Positions 1-8,061 of a stretch of 64,000 nt of DNA are shown piece after piece. This DNA comes from an uncultured Mycoplasmatota bacterium (GTDB lineage: Bacteria; Bacillota_I; Bacilli_A; RF39; UBA660). The notes under the pieces are model-generated. The model saw only the letters and a list, made by a program, of their open reading frames with translations, was not told the origin of the DNA and searched no databases. A program made the translations under genes and the position numbers. The first letter of the stretch is position 1. Every line of letters starts with the position of its first letter. Location: the NCBI GenBank assembly GCA_900545005.1, contig UQXO01000002.1:1-64000 (forward strand), given 5' to 3'.

Positions 1-7
1 TACATCA

Positions 8-59
8 TAGTAAAAAAGCCTGTAATTATCAATCAAATACATGATATAATAATTACAGG
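8..59 (-). terminator. Intrinsic terminator of the exonuclease/OLD/zinc-hook operon
   Basis: A perfect 11-bp inverted repeat (19-29 with 49-59) is followed on the minus strand by a C and a run of six T. It sits directly after the stop codon at 61-63 and closes the operon that starts near 3982. Confidence 0.85.
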
Positions 60-60
60 T

Positions 61-1353
61 TTATAATACCAAATAGTTATTATAATTAACCAAATTTTCT
101 TTAATAGTATTCTTGGATTTAATCTTATCATTATAATCATCTATGTTCTTTTTAATTTTTGCAATAATTTTCTGTAATTCTAACGATAAACTCTTAATTA
201 CATTAAAATCATAATTTATTACGTCATATATATTATCCAATTTTTCATGTATTTTACCATTTATATTATCAACTTCATAATTAAATTGGAAAGTTAAATC
301 ACGTAGCAGATTTATTAATTCATTTGATATAAAACCCGGCAATTCAGCATGTTCAAATTTTTTGAATAATAATTTTTCGAGTTCAAATGACATTTCTTTT
401 GTTTCATCAGATAATACACTATCTATAGCATCGATTATAGATTTTTTATAATCATTTTCAATAGTTCTAAAGCAGAAAGGACAATAGTCTATTTCCCCCT
501 GCATAGTATCATTTACTTCTTTAATCCATGACATTGATTTGTTTTGTATTACATCGTAAATTTTCTTAGATAATTGTCCATTAACATTTTTTTGAATTTT
601 TCTTTTTAGCAATCCGTCTAATTTTTCGGTATCACTTTCATTAAACTCGAAATCAAAATTATACTCAATAATCTCACCATTATCAGGCATATTTAAATAT
701 TCAGTTAGAATAGTATTGTACTCGTTTATTGTTATACTAGAATTATGATTTTTAACAATCTTATCCAAAGTATCGTCATTTACACTTGCATTTCTTTGCA
801 AGCCGTTTATCTTTTTTTGGCGATGAGCCCAACCTGTTTCTGATTTTAATGTTTTTAAAATTTTTTGATAAGTAAAATCGGGATTACTAAGCCCTTTTTC
901 TTCCAAGAACTTTTCTCTTTCTTTTTCTAAATTTGTAATGTTTAATTTGGCAATTTCCTCATCAATATTTTTAACTTGATTATCAATATCAACATTTTCA
1001 CCAATTAAAGCAATAGTTTTTAGTCCATCATCTTCAAATTTAACATACTTATTAATAAAGTCTTCATTAAAAACAAATATTTTACCTTTCACATCATTTA
1101 GTTGAAGTAAATTTCCATCATAATCTTGTAATTTTACGTATTTATAGTTATCAGAATTAATTTTATTATATTCCTCCTCGCTAGAATAATAATTAAATAA
1201 TGATGAAATAGTCGTTTTACCACTACCGTTACGACCATAAACAACATTTGATATTTTTTTATTGTCTTCTACTTTTGGCAATCCCACATCAATTGTTGTT
1301 TGACTTTCAAACAAATTACCTTCAACTTCAATTTTCACACCATTTTCAAACAT
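61..1353 (-). CDS. AAA_13-type zinc-hook ATPase, half-length (C-terminal ATPase half absent)
   Basis: This 430-residue protein looks like the N-terminal half of an RloC/Rad50-like ATPase. A Walker A loop (GRNGSGKT, residues 40-47) comes after a short beta-rich start. The FNEDFI segment (about 95-100) is typical of AAA_13 proteins. A charged coiled coil runs from about 125, a zinc-hook-like CPFC lies at 291-294, and a return coiled coil runs to the end. Family members I know are roughly 700-800 residues and have a C-terminal half with the ABC signature, Walker B and, in RloC, a nuclease. None of that is present: the frame stops and a terminator follows at once. The gene begins 9 bp after the OLD-type ATPase gene and is the last gene of that operon. 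It may be a deletion remnant that is still translated, or an adapted short form. The family call is firm; activity is doubtful. Confidence 0.8.
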   Translation of the reverse strand: MFENGVKIEVEGNLFESQTTIDVGLPKVEDNKKISNVVYGRNGSGKTTISSLFNYYSSEEEYNKINSDNYKYVKLQDYDGNLLQLNDVKGKIFVFNEDFINKYVKFEDDGLKTIALIGENVDIDNQVKNIDEEIAKLNITNLEKEREKFLEEKGLSNPDFTYQKILKTLKSETGWAHRQKKINGLQRNASVNDDTLDKIVKNHNSSITINEYNTILTEYLNMPDNGEIIEYNFDFEFNESDTEKLDGLLKRKIQKNVNGQLSKKIYDVIQNKSMSWIKEVNDTMQGEIDYCPFCFRTIENDYKKSIIDAIDSVLSDETKEMSFELEKLLFKKFEHAELPGFISNELINLLRDLTFQFNYEVDNINGKIHEKLDNIYDVINYDFNVIKSLSLELQKIIAKIKKNIDDYNDKIKSKNTIKENLVNYNNYLVL

Positions 1354-1362
1354 ATATACTCC

Positions 1363-3393
1363 TTATTGACGAACAAAAATCTCAACTTTATTTACTAGAT
1401 TTTTAGCCTCTATGGAAATCATTTTTTCATAATCAAATGATTCGCTATTAACCCAATCGATAACAATCTCAGAAAATAAAGACTTACTATATAAAAAGCC
1501 GTTATTTTCAAACCCTTGGATTCTACCAGTAATTTTTTTTAAATCTTCACCAATATATTCTTTTACGATTTTATTTAAATACGCACCTAATTTTTTATCT
1601 TTATATTTATCGTATTGTATTTTATCCAGTACGCTTATTGCTTGACTTTTATAATTTTTATTAATACCATTTAAAAAGTATTTTCTTACTACTTCTTCTG
1701 GAAATAAATTTTCTATTTCTCTTACTTCTAACTTATATAACGAATCATTTAATTTTTCTTTTAATGATCGATAATATTCCTGTTTTTTCTTAAAAGCTCT
1801 AGAAGAAGAAATTCCATCATCATCCATAATAATCAACTTATTTTTATTTATGCTATTAGCCTCTAATATAAAAGCCTTATTCTCTTCTGATTTTGTTTCA
1901 TCAGTGAAATTAATTAATTTGCCATTGGCACCACCATATGGTACAAACACGTAATCTAAACCTTCAATATATTTTCTAGTATTCAAATTCTTATCCTTTG
2001 CATTTAAAAGTAATCTTATATACAAGGCATCATATTTGCCTTCTACCCAGATAATTTTATTGGCTATTTGAACACTACTGGGTTGAGCCCCTATTTCTTT
2101 CAAAATTGATACCTTTTTACTATCAAAAGTAGAAATATTTATTTTATCATTTTCCTTTCTACATAAATAAACACTAAAATTATTAGTTATTTCACTACTA
2201 ATATCAATAATATGATTAGAATGCGTTGTAAAAAAGAAATAACAGTTTTTAAAAGCATCATCAGTAGCTATTATTTGCATAAATAATCTTTGAAATCCAG
2301 GATGGAAATTCAACTCTGGTTCTTCAATAAAATAAATACTATACCTTGTTTTATCTCTATTAAGAAATATGTCATATAATAATATTATTAGTGAAGATAT
2401 ACCATCTCCCACTTCATATATGGGAAAGTCTTCTTCTTCACCTATACTAATCATTAGTTCATATCCACTTTCACTTGGTATTATTGATAACTGTTTTCCC
2501 TCAAAAAAATAATTACTCAAAAAGCTTTCAAAATCGTCAACTAATTTTCTAGATTTTCTGTCTCCAAGCATTTTTTCTTTAAAATCATGGTAGATATTTA
2601 AACCAGTTATAACATCAGATGTATTTAAATTATATTCATTCTTTATTCTAGTAGCAAAAATGTCATTTTCAACAGATTTTGTGCCTACTTCTTTCAAAGG
2701 ATTTCTAATGCTTCGCATAATAGGAATATATTTTCTTTCTGGATTTCTAAAAATCCTTAATAATTTACTATCTTTAGCTGGCTCATCTATGATATTTCTT
2801 ATGGCAATATCATTTTTAACAATATCATCAGCAGCCATATTATCTATTAATGTAATTACTTCTGACTTAAAATCACTAATTATTGATGCCTTAAGTTCAT
2901 TTGAATCTCTTATTATTTTGTTACTATAATCAACATAAGTAGATCTACTTTTTAAATTGGCATATTCACTAAATTCTTTACTTTCCACTTTTAGTTTATC
3001 GAAATTTTCAAAGTTATAAACTTTATAGTTTGTATTAAAACCTTGGCCAATACTTGTAAATATGGTTGCAGACTTTTCTATTTTTGCTTTTTCAAAATTC
3101 TTTATTTGCGTTATTATTTTTAAAAAATTTATGTTAGTGTTTTCAAAAAATTCAATAATTAAGAATTTTTCTATGTCTTCATAATCTGAAATTTTATTAA
3201 GATTTTCCTTTAGTAATTTTCTTATATTCTCAGTGGAAATTATGTAAGCAGTTTTATTTAGAATACTTCTCATAAAATAACTCTTACCGCTATTATTTCT
3301 GCCTATTAATATGTTTATCTTATTTAGCGGCATTAAAAATCTATATTCAATTCCAAATATTTCTGAAATATTTTCATCAAAATCAATCCACAT
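1363..3393 (-). CDS. OLD-family ATP-dependent endonuclease (ABC ATPase + TOPRIM)
   Basis: The 676-residue protein has an ABC-type ATPase built around a long helical insertion, followed by a TOPRIM nuclease domain. Walker A is GRNNSGKS (31-38), a signature-like GDGISS lies at 329-334, Walker B is YFIEEPE (354-360) and the switch histidine is in TTHS (389-392). TOPRIM residues are Glu451 (in VEGKYD) and the DDDG at 524-527, both intact, so nuclease activity is plausible. OLD proteins such as P2 Old and Gabija GajA share this layout and act in phage defence or DNA processing. The partner here is not the UvrD-like GajB. Instead the gene lies 3 bp after a DEDDh exonuclease and 9 bp before a zinc-hook ATPase. 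A defence role is inferred from family and context. Confidence 0.88.
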   Translation of the reverse strand: MWIDFDENISEIFGIEYRFLMPLNKINILIGRNNSGKSYFMRSILNKTAYIISTENIRKLLKENLNKISDYEDIEKFLIIEFFENTNINFLKIITQIKNFEKAKIEKSATIFTSIGQGFNTNYKVYNFENFDKLKVESKEFSEYANLKSRSTYVDYSNKIIRDSNELKASIISDFKSEVITLIDNMAADDIVKNDIAIRNIIDEPAKDSKLLRIFRNPERKYIPIMRSIRNPLKEVGTKSVENDIFATRIKNEYNLNTSDVITGLNIYHDFKEKMLGDRKSRKLVDDFESFLSNYFFEGKQLSIIPSESGYELMISIGEEEDFPIYEVGDGISSLIILLYDIFLNRDKTRYSIYFIEEPELNFHPGFQRLFMQIIATDDAFKNCYFFFTTHSNHIIDISSEITNNFSVYLCRKENDKINISTFDSKKVSILKEIGAQPSSVQIANKIIWVEGKYDALYIRLLLNAKDKNLNTRKYIEGLDYVFVPYGGANGKLINFTDETKSEENKAFILEANSINKNKLIIMDDDGISSSRAFKKKQEYYRSLKEKLNDSLYKLEVREIENLFPEEVVRKYFLNGINKNYKSQAISVLDKIQYDKYKDKKLGAYLNKIVKEYIGEDLKKITGRIQGFENNGFLYSKSLFSEIVIDWVNSESFDYEKMISIEAKNLVNKVEIFVRQ

Positions 3394-3396
3394 AAC

Positions 3397-3966
3397 CTAT
3401 ATTTTCCTTTCTAATATCTTAACTAATATTTTACCACAAGTCATAGCATCACTGTAAGCTCTATGTTCTTCTTCATTAATAATACCTAAATACTTAGCTA
3501 TAGCACTTTGACAATGACTATTAATAGGTAATCTATAAGAAACTTTCAAAGTATCTAGATACCTAATATATCCACTATATCCTAGTCTTTCTAAAGTATT
3601 CTTTAGAAAACGAATATCAAATGTAGCATTATGTGCTATTAAGATGATATTACCATTTAATACTTCTTCTAAGAAATTTAGCAACTCAATATAAATATCT
3701 TTTTCTAGAGGAGCATCTTCTAACATTTCTTCACTTATTTTATTAACTTGATAAGCATGATAAGAATTCTTAACATCAGTTTTAACTAAAGAATTAAAAA
3801 TCTTAGTATTTTTACCATCAATAAACTCTACTGCTCCTAGCTCTATTATTCTATCTTTATAAGGACTAAACCCAGTTGTTTCAGTATCAAAGGCTATAAA
3901 CTCAGTATTTAACTTTTTTATAATGTCTTTTGTTAGTTCCACTTCTTCTATTATTACTTCATTCAT
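3397..3966 (-). CDS. DEDDh 3'-5' exonuclease (DnaQ/PolC-epsilon type)
   Basis: This stand-alone 189-residue proofreading-type exonuclease has all five catalytic residues: Asp27 and Glu29 (DTET), Asp117 (HNATFD), His168 and Asp173 (HRAYSD). No polymerase, helicase or BRCT domain is attached. I start it at 3966, not at the upstream in-frame ATG (3999), because an AAAAGG ribosome binding site lies 7 bases before it and the promoter -10 (3989-3994) covers the longer start. It is the first gene of a tight operon with the OLD-type nuclease and the zinc-hook ATPase. It could be general repair trimming or the processive nuclease of a defence module; the sequence does not decide. Confidence 0.9.
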   Translation of the reverse strand: MNEVIIEEVELTKDIIKKLNTEFIAFDTETTGFSPYKDRIIELGAVEFIDGKNTKIFNSLVKTDVKNSYHAYQVNKISEEMLEDAPLEKDIYIELLNFLEEVLNGNIILIAHNATFDIRFLKNTLERLGYSGYIRYLDTLKVSYRLPINSHCQSAIAKYLGIINEEEHRAYSDAMTCGKILVKILERKI

Positions 3967-3988
3967 AAATAAACCTTTTCTAATTGCT

Positions 3989-4016
3989 ATTATAATCACT
4001 ATAGTAATTTAGTCAA
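3989..4016 (-). promoter_or_regulatory. Sigma-A promoter of the exonuclease/OLD/zinc-hook operon
   Basis: On the minus strand TTGACT (4011-4016) is followed after 16 bases by a perfect TATAAT (3989-3994). Transcription would begin near 3982, about 16 bases before the start codon at 3966. Confidence 0.8.
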
Positions 4017-4064
4017 AAAATTATAATTTTCCATAAAAAGGATATACCCAAGATATTATTTCTA

Positions 4065-4073
4065 TGGTACAAT
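4065..4073 (+). promoter_or_regulatory. Extended -10 promoter element of the sugar transferase gene
   Basis: TGGTACAAT is an extended -10 (TG-N-TACAAT); no good -35 is visible. It lies inside the longest reading frame, so translation must start downstream, which supports the ATG at 4118. Confidence 0.55.
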
Positions 4074-4117
4074 TATTGTGCTTTAAGTTTATTAGTTGTA
4101 GTTTTGGGAGTGTTAGT

Positions 4118-4786
4118 ATGAATAGTGAAGCAAATACTTTAGAAAAAGTAAGTCCTATATCAATAAGAAAGACTTTATATTTTGGAATAAAAAGATTATT
4201 TGATATCTTTTGTTCTTTAATAGGATGTATCTTTTTATTACCAATAGCACTTATTGTTAAGATATCTTACTTATTAAGTGGGGATAAAAAGACAATCTTC
4301 TATAAACAAAAAAGAGTTGGTAAAAATGGTAAACCAATATATATTTATAAGTTTAGAAGTATGGTAGTTAATGCTGACGAAGTTCTAAAAGAGTTATTAA
4401 AGAATCCTAAATATAAGAAAGAATGGGATGAGAATCAAAAGTTTGAAGATGATCCTAGAATTACAAAGATGGGTAAAATCCTTAGAAAAACTTCTTTAGA
4501 TGAAATGCCACAGTTTATTAATGTTTTAAAGGGTGATTTAAGTCTAATTGGGCCTAGACCTTTAGTTGAAGGTGAGCTTGATGCTCATAATGGTAATCAT
4601 GAAATATATGAAGCTGTTAAACCTGGTATTACTGGTTGGTGGGCTGCTAATGGTAGATCTGCTACTACTTATAAGAAAAGATTAGAACTTGAATATTATT
4701 ATGTTAAAAATTGTAGTATTCTTCTAGATATTAAATGTATATTTAGAACTGTTAAAGCGGTAGTGTTTAAAACGGGAGCTAAATAG
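4118..4786 (+). CDS. Undecaprenyl-phosphate sugar-phosphotransferase (bacterial sugar transferase family)
   Basis: The enzyme would move a sugar-1-phosphate from a nucleotide sugar to undecaprenyl phosphate, the first step of exopolysaccharide, capsule or glycan assembly. The short monotopic form (222 residues) has one hydrophobic segment (about 28-53), then the family motifs in order: FYKQKRVGKNGK (61-72), KFRSM (78-82), DPRITKMGK, the catalytic-type LRKTSLDEMPQ and LSLIGPRP. The ATG at 4118 is preceded by GGGAG at about 8 bases. No glycosyltransferases are adjacent, so the glycan is unknown. The last 18 bases around its stop are repeated at 7969-7986, marking this 3' end as an apparent junction of the neighbouring island. 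Confidence 0.92.
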   Translation: MNSEANTLEKVSPISIRKTLYFGIKRLFDIFCSLIGCIFLLPIALIVKISYLLSGDKKTIFYKQKRVGKNGKPIYIYKFRSMVVNADEVLKELLKNPKYKKEWDENQKFEDDPRITKMGKILRKTSLDEMPQFINVLKGDLSLIGPRPLVEGELDAHNGNHEIYEAVKPGITGWWAANGRSATTYKKRLELEYYYVKNCSILLDIKCIFRTVKAVVFKTGAK

Positions 4787-4792
4787 AAAATA
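4775..4792 (+). repeat. 18-bp direct repeat, left copy (3' end of sugar transferase)
   Basis: GGAGCTAAATAGAAAATA covers the last codons and TAG stop of the sugar transferase. An exact second copy lies at 7969-7986. Between them sit three genes of a probable mobile cassette, so the pair resembles an attachment-site or recombination duplication. Confidence 0.75.
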
Positions 4793-4824
4793 ACGCAAAT
4801 GTTTAATGACTTGCGTTATTTTTC
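4787..4824. terminator. Bidirectional terminator between convergent genes
   Basis: A 12-bp stem (4787-4798 with 4811-4822) with a 12-base loop and A/T tails on both sides can stop both the sugar transferase (plus) and the membrane coiled-coil gene (minus). Confidence 0.75.
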
Positions 4825-4827
4825 TTA

Positions 4828-5724
4828 TCAATCTAACTCTGATAAAATCATATACTCTTTCATTTTTAAGTACTTATTAATTTCCTCAGTTAAATTTTTT
4901 ATTAACATTGGAATATCATTGTTATATTTTTCTAAACTTTCATTTAACTTTTTATAGTCATCCTGTAAGGTTTCTTTTGATATTATATTTTTTCTATTTT
5001 CTATTAAATCATTTTTATATTTTCCCATTAATTCATTAACTAATCTCTGATCAGGCATATCTTGTAGCCTTTCTAATTCAACATCTATTTGATTATTAAT
5101 CTGCAGACAATTACTATTATTTAATAGCTTATAGATATATTCACGATACTTTATAATTATTTCTAAATTTAGTTGTTCTAATTTGTTAATCAAATTATTA
5201 ATGTTTTCTTTGATTGTAACATAGTCGTCATATAATTTAATATTTTTGGTAGGAATATTGTTATTTAATTCTTTTAAATCACTAAAAATATATAACTTAT
5301 CTCTATAACCTAAAATATCATTATTTGTTTTATCTAATTCAAATAATGCATCATTGTATTGTTTAGCATTAGTCATTAATTGAACTTTTCTAAAAATATC
5401 ATCTGTTCTAAATGAATTTAATAACGCTATAACTATACCTTTTAAGACATTTAATTCATCAATTTTCTTTTGATAATTATTATTTTTCTTATTTTCTTCG
5501 TGTTGAGTTCTAATTTGCTCTCTTGTCATTTTTCCGGAGTAAATAATTGCTGCTGTCGCTATTATCGTTTGCAAAATCACTCCCATTAAATTTAACCAAT
5601 TAGATGCACCAATATGTAAAATATTTGGATTAATAGTTCTAATAAAATTGGCTATCAAACTTATTACAGTGGGGAAAAATAAACACAGCAAAGTAATAAC
5701 AATTCCGAAAATTATATTTTTCAT
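4828..5724 (-). CDS. Membrane-anchored coiled-coil protein of unknown function (third gene of island cassette)
   Basis: The protein has about 298 residues, two hydrophobic segments within its first 65 residues, then a long Lys/Glu/Asn-rich coiled coil to the C-terminus that would face the cytoplasm. I do not recognise a family. An in-frame ATG at 5757 overlaps the end of the AAA+ gene by 14 bases. The ATG at 5724 is preferred because GAGAGGAT lies about 11 bases before it, while the longer start has no site. The tight coupling to the AAA+ ATPase and the DUF6414-like gene suggests the three act together. A membrane protein as the last component of an ATPase-containing accessory cassette is a common effector layout in abortive-infection systems; that role is inference. 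Confidence 0.7.
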   Translation of the reverse strand: MKNIIFGIVITLLCLFFPTVISLIANFIRTINPNILHIGASNWLNLMGVILQTIIATAAIIYSGKMTREQIRTQHEENKKNNNYQKKIDELNVLKGIVIALLNSFRTDDIFRKVQLMTNAKQYNDALFELDKTNNDILGYRDKLYIFSDLKELNNNIPTKNIKLYDDYVTIKENINNLINKLEQLNLEIIIKYREYIYKLLNNSNCLQINNQIDVELERLQDMPDQRLVNELMGKYKNDLIENRKNIISKETLQDDYKKLNESLEKYNNDIPMLIKNLTEEINKYLKMKEYMILSELD

Positions 5725-5743
5725 TTTCTTTATATCCTCTCTT

Positions 5744-6832
5744 TTATTTTTTTTCATTAATTATGCTTGCTATCCTATTTCTTATAAAATTTTCCGTTTG
5801 TCTAACATTAGAAAGTCTATTGGCATTGGCAATAAAGTATTCTTTTATATTGCTATCTCTAATTAATTTTTTTTCATATTTATCAAGAGTGTCTAAATAC
5901 TTTGAAAAGTACTTATCAATCAACTTTTCTTCTGTCTCTACTGATAATTTTTTATATTCAATAAATCCATTTATTCTGAAAAATATTGGCGCTCCTAGTG
6001 CTTTAAAAATTTCGTCTTGATTTTTATAATTAGATGTACAAACAATCATTGTATTTTTTAAATTTACTGTGTAATTTTTATCTTTAAAAACACCAGTATC
6101 AAACAATTCATAAAGTGCTGAATACATAATTGGGGCACATTTATCAAATTCATCGAATAATATGATATTAGATTTTCGTTCTAATAATTCTTTTGCTAAA
6201 GAATTTTCTTGAATTTTTCCACCATATAGAAAATCAGCATAATGTCCCGACTGAAACATTGAAAATTGATGATAATAAATTTCTTCTCCCAAAAGACTAG
6301 CTAAAAGTTTGCAAGTTTCAGTTTTTCCAACTCCACTAGGACCATAAAGCATTATAACAATTGGTTTTTGTTCTAAATTTAATTTGTTATTAATGTATAA
6401 GAAGTTACTAAATAATTGTAATGCTTCAGCTTGGCCCCAAATCTTTTCAGATGCTTCAGTTTTAAATTTGTTTATAACTTCTAAATCCATTGATTTGTAT
6501 TCAAAATATTTGAAGTGTATTATTTCTTGTGAATAGCGATTTTGTAAGTTTTTAACAATAATATCCGGAGGATTCTGTAAATAAATTTCCTCAATATCTG
6601 CATATTTTATAAAACTTACAAAATCTTGTAGAGTATTATCAGTTACACTAGAATAATCAGATGAATGTACTATTAAAACCGATGATTCATATTGAATATT
6701 TGCCGGATATCTATTTTTTTCTACATCTAAAGCTAATGATAACAATGTGTAATAATCATTTGCTAATATACACTTTTTTGATAGATAATCATCAAAATTT
6801 TTAGTTGGACCATAAAATACTTCTATTCTCAT
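5744..6832 (-). CDS. AAA+ ATPase of the Clp/HSP100 (AAA_2) type with unique N-terminal domain
   Basis: Residues 130-340 form one AAA+ module like the second ATPase ring of ClpB/ClpA: Walker A GPSGVGKT (164-171), Walker B ILFDEFD (224-230), sensor-1 Asn268 (CTSNYK). The pore-like FLYGGKIQ stretch lies near 201-208. The first 125 residues match nothing I know and may bind the partner or a signal. There is no ClpP-docking motif or Clp N-domain, so this is not a housekeeping Clp. It follows the DUF6414-like gene by 1 base and overlaps or abuts the membrane gene, so the three are surely co-expressed. A chaperone-like remodeller serving a membrane effector is possible; the substrate is unknown. Confidence 0.82.
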   Translation of the reverse strand: MRIEVFYGPTKNFDDYLSKKCILANDYYTLLSLALDVEKNRYPANIQYESSVLIVHSSDYSSVTDNTLQDFVSFIKYADIEEIYLQNPPDIIVKNLQNRYSQEIIHFKYFEYKSMDLEVINKFKTEASEKIWGQAEALQLFSNFLYINNKLNLEQKPIVIMLYGPSGVGKTETCKLLASLLGEEIYYHQFSMFQSGHYADFLYGGKIQENSLAKELLERKSNIILFDEFDKCAPIMYSALYELFDTGVFKDKNYTVNLKNTMIVCTSNYKNQDEIFKALGAPIFFRINGFIEYKKLSVETEEKLIDKYFSKYLDTLDKYEKKLIRDSNIKEYFIANANRLSNVRQTENFIRNRIASIINEKK

Positions 6833-6833
6833 A

Positions 6834-7661
6834 TTACATCCTTAATATACCTGCTAAAATAACATCATAAATTTCTAATTCACCACTTTTATTGCCTTTA
6901 TTATTCATAAAGTCATTTTCATAGCACGGATTTTCAGCGTTATTATTTGACGAATTATTTTTTAATTTTGTCTCTAAATTTAAACATTCTACGTTGCCCG
7001 TTCCAACTTTAATTCCAAAATATGTCAAATTCATATCTAACAAGTCTGTTAGTTTATAGTTGTTTTTTAGACAATTTATATTAAATCTTAATATACATTC
7101 ACGATATTCAGTATTATCTTCAAGTTTTCTTGCTAAAAAACCATAATAACCATTAGTAATAGTTAATACCTCATCTAATTTAAAAATGTCAACATCTTTT
7201 AATTCTTCAATAGTATTTAACATTTCTGAATTTTCAAAAATTTTTAAGTAAGGTAAGTAAGCTTTAAAATATGTTGCTGATTTATCAGGCAGTTCCAATT
7301 TATAATCTCTAAATACTTTTACATCCGTATTTTCATTGCTTAGCTTTATAAATTCAACCATTGTATTTGTCTTGATAGTTGACTTCATGATGCCATTATT
7401 TTTAAAATCGCCTTTAGTTTCTAAATTTAAAGCAGCACCAAAATTCAATAATTTGAATAATGGCGATTTCACTTCTACTTTAGTTTTTAAACTACCATTA
7501 CCTTGAATTGTATTTGCGATTTCTTTTAATTCTTCTGTAGTAATTTCTCCTCCATAATTTAAGACCACATAATCTATCGCTGATTCTTCATCATAATATA
7601 TTATTTTCACTAAATCATTTGAATATTCATTATCTTTATTATTGTTTTCTTCTTTTTTCAT
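6834..7661 (-). CDS. DUF6414-like protein (first gene of island cassette)
   Basis: This 275-residue soluble protein starts with a charged tail, then a DLVKIIYYDEESAIDYVV segment that recalls DUF6414 proteins (assignment from memory, not searched). The middle alternates beta strands and helices; near residues 225-240 is an Asn-rich linker. No catalytic motif, signal peptide or membrane segment is visible. It is the promoter-proximal gene of the cassette, 1 base before the AAA+ ATPase. A sensor or regulator role is a guess from position. The ribosome binding site is weak. Confidence 0.65.
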   Translation of the reverse strand: MKKEENNNKDNEYSNDLVKIIYYDEESAIDYVVLNYGGEITTEELKEIANTIQGNGSLKTKVEVKSPLFKLLNFGAALNLETKGDFKNNGIMKSTIKTNTMVEFIKLSNENTDVKVFRDYKLELPDKSATYFKAYLPYLKIFENSEMLNTIEELKDVDIFKLDEVLTITNGYYGFLARKLEDNTEYRECILRFNINCLKNNYKLTDLLDMNLTYFGIKVGTGNVECLNLETKLKNNSSNNNAENPCYENDFMNNKGNKSGELEIYDVILAGILRM

Positions 7662-7697
7662 ACTTTTCTATCACTACTAAAACTCATATGCCTATAC

Positions 7698-7726
7698 TTT
7701 ATCACATTATTAAAAAGATTTGTTAA
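7698..7726 (-). promoter_or_regulatory. Possible promoter of the DUF6414/AAA+/membrane cassette
   Basis: TTAACA (7721-7726), 17 bases, then GATAAA (7698-7703) on the minus strand. The -10 is imperfect, so this is a moderate candidate. Confidence 0.4.
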
Positions 7727-8040
7727 TAATTTACCATAAGTATATCAATTAAAGTATTATAAAACACCACTACACCAAGCGATGTTTAAAACAGGCTTGC
7801 AATAATATTTTTATCATTTTATATCAATTTTTTTCATATTCTGTGCATTTTTTCTCATTAAATTATGAATTTGAGTAATTTACATTCGTATGTTGATCAG
7901 ATTTAGAAGGCTTTAGTAAGTTTGTTAATGCTTGGTGAATATAAAAAGAACATTAAAATTTTTTTATCGGAGCTAAATAGAAAATATGCCTATTCACGTT
8001 TTTTATTTAGATAATAATTATAATGTAGTGTTTAACATAA
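7727..8040. other. Gene-free stretch containing the right island junction
   Basis: No convincing gene was seen on either strand. It holds the right 18-bp repeat copy (7969-7986). A TGTTTAAAAC at 7784-7793 also matches the 3' end of the sugar transferase (4765-4774), so fragments of that gene end appear twice here. It looks like recombination scar sequence. Confidence 0.5.
7969..7986 (+). repeat. 18-bp direct repeat, right copy
   Basis: Exact copy of 4775-4792 in the same orientation but outside any gene. It bounds the three-gene cassette on the right. Confidence 0.75.
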
Positions 8041-8061
8041 AAATAAAGAGTTTCTTTATTT
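8041..8061 (-). terminator. Terminator of the ATPase/receiver/kinase operon
   Basis: AT-only 9-bp stem (8041-8049 with 8053-8061) whose upstream arm overlaps the kinase stop codon, with A/T tails. It is weak because there is no GC pair besides the Cs near the loop. Confidence 0.45.

Noticed and set aside
1363..3393. Gabija GajA assignment for the OLD-type gene
   Set aside because: The domain plan fits GajA, but GajB (a UvrD-like helicase) is not adjacent; the nearest UvrD-type gene is the housekeeping pcrA 11 kb away.
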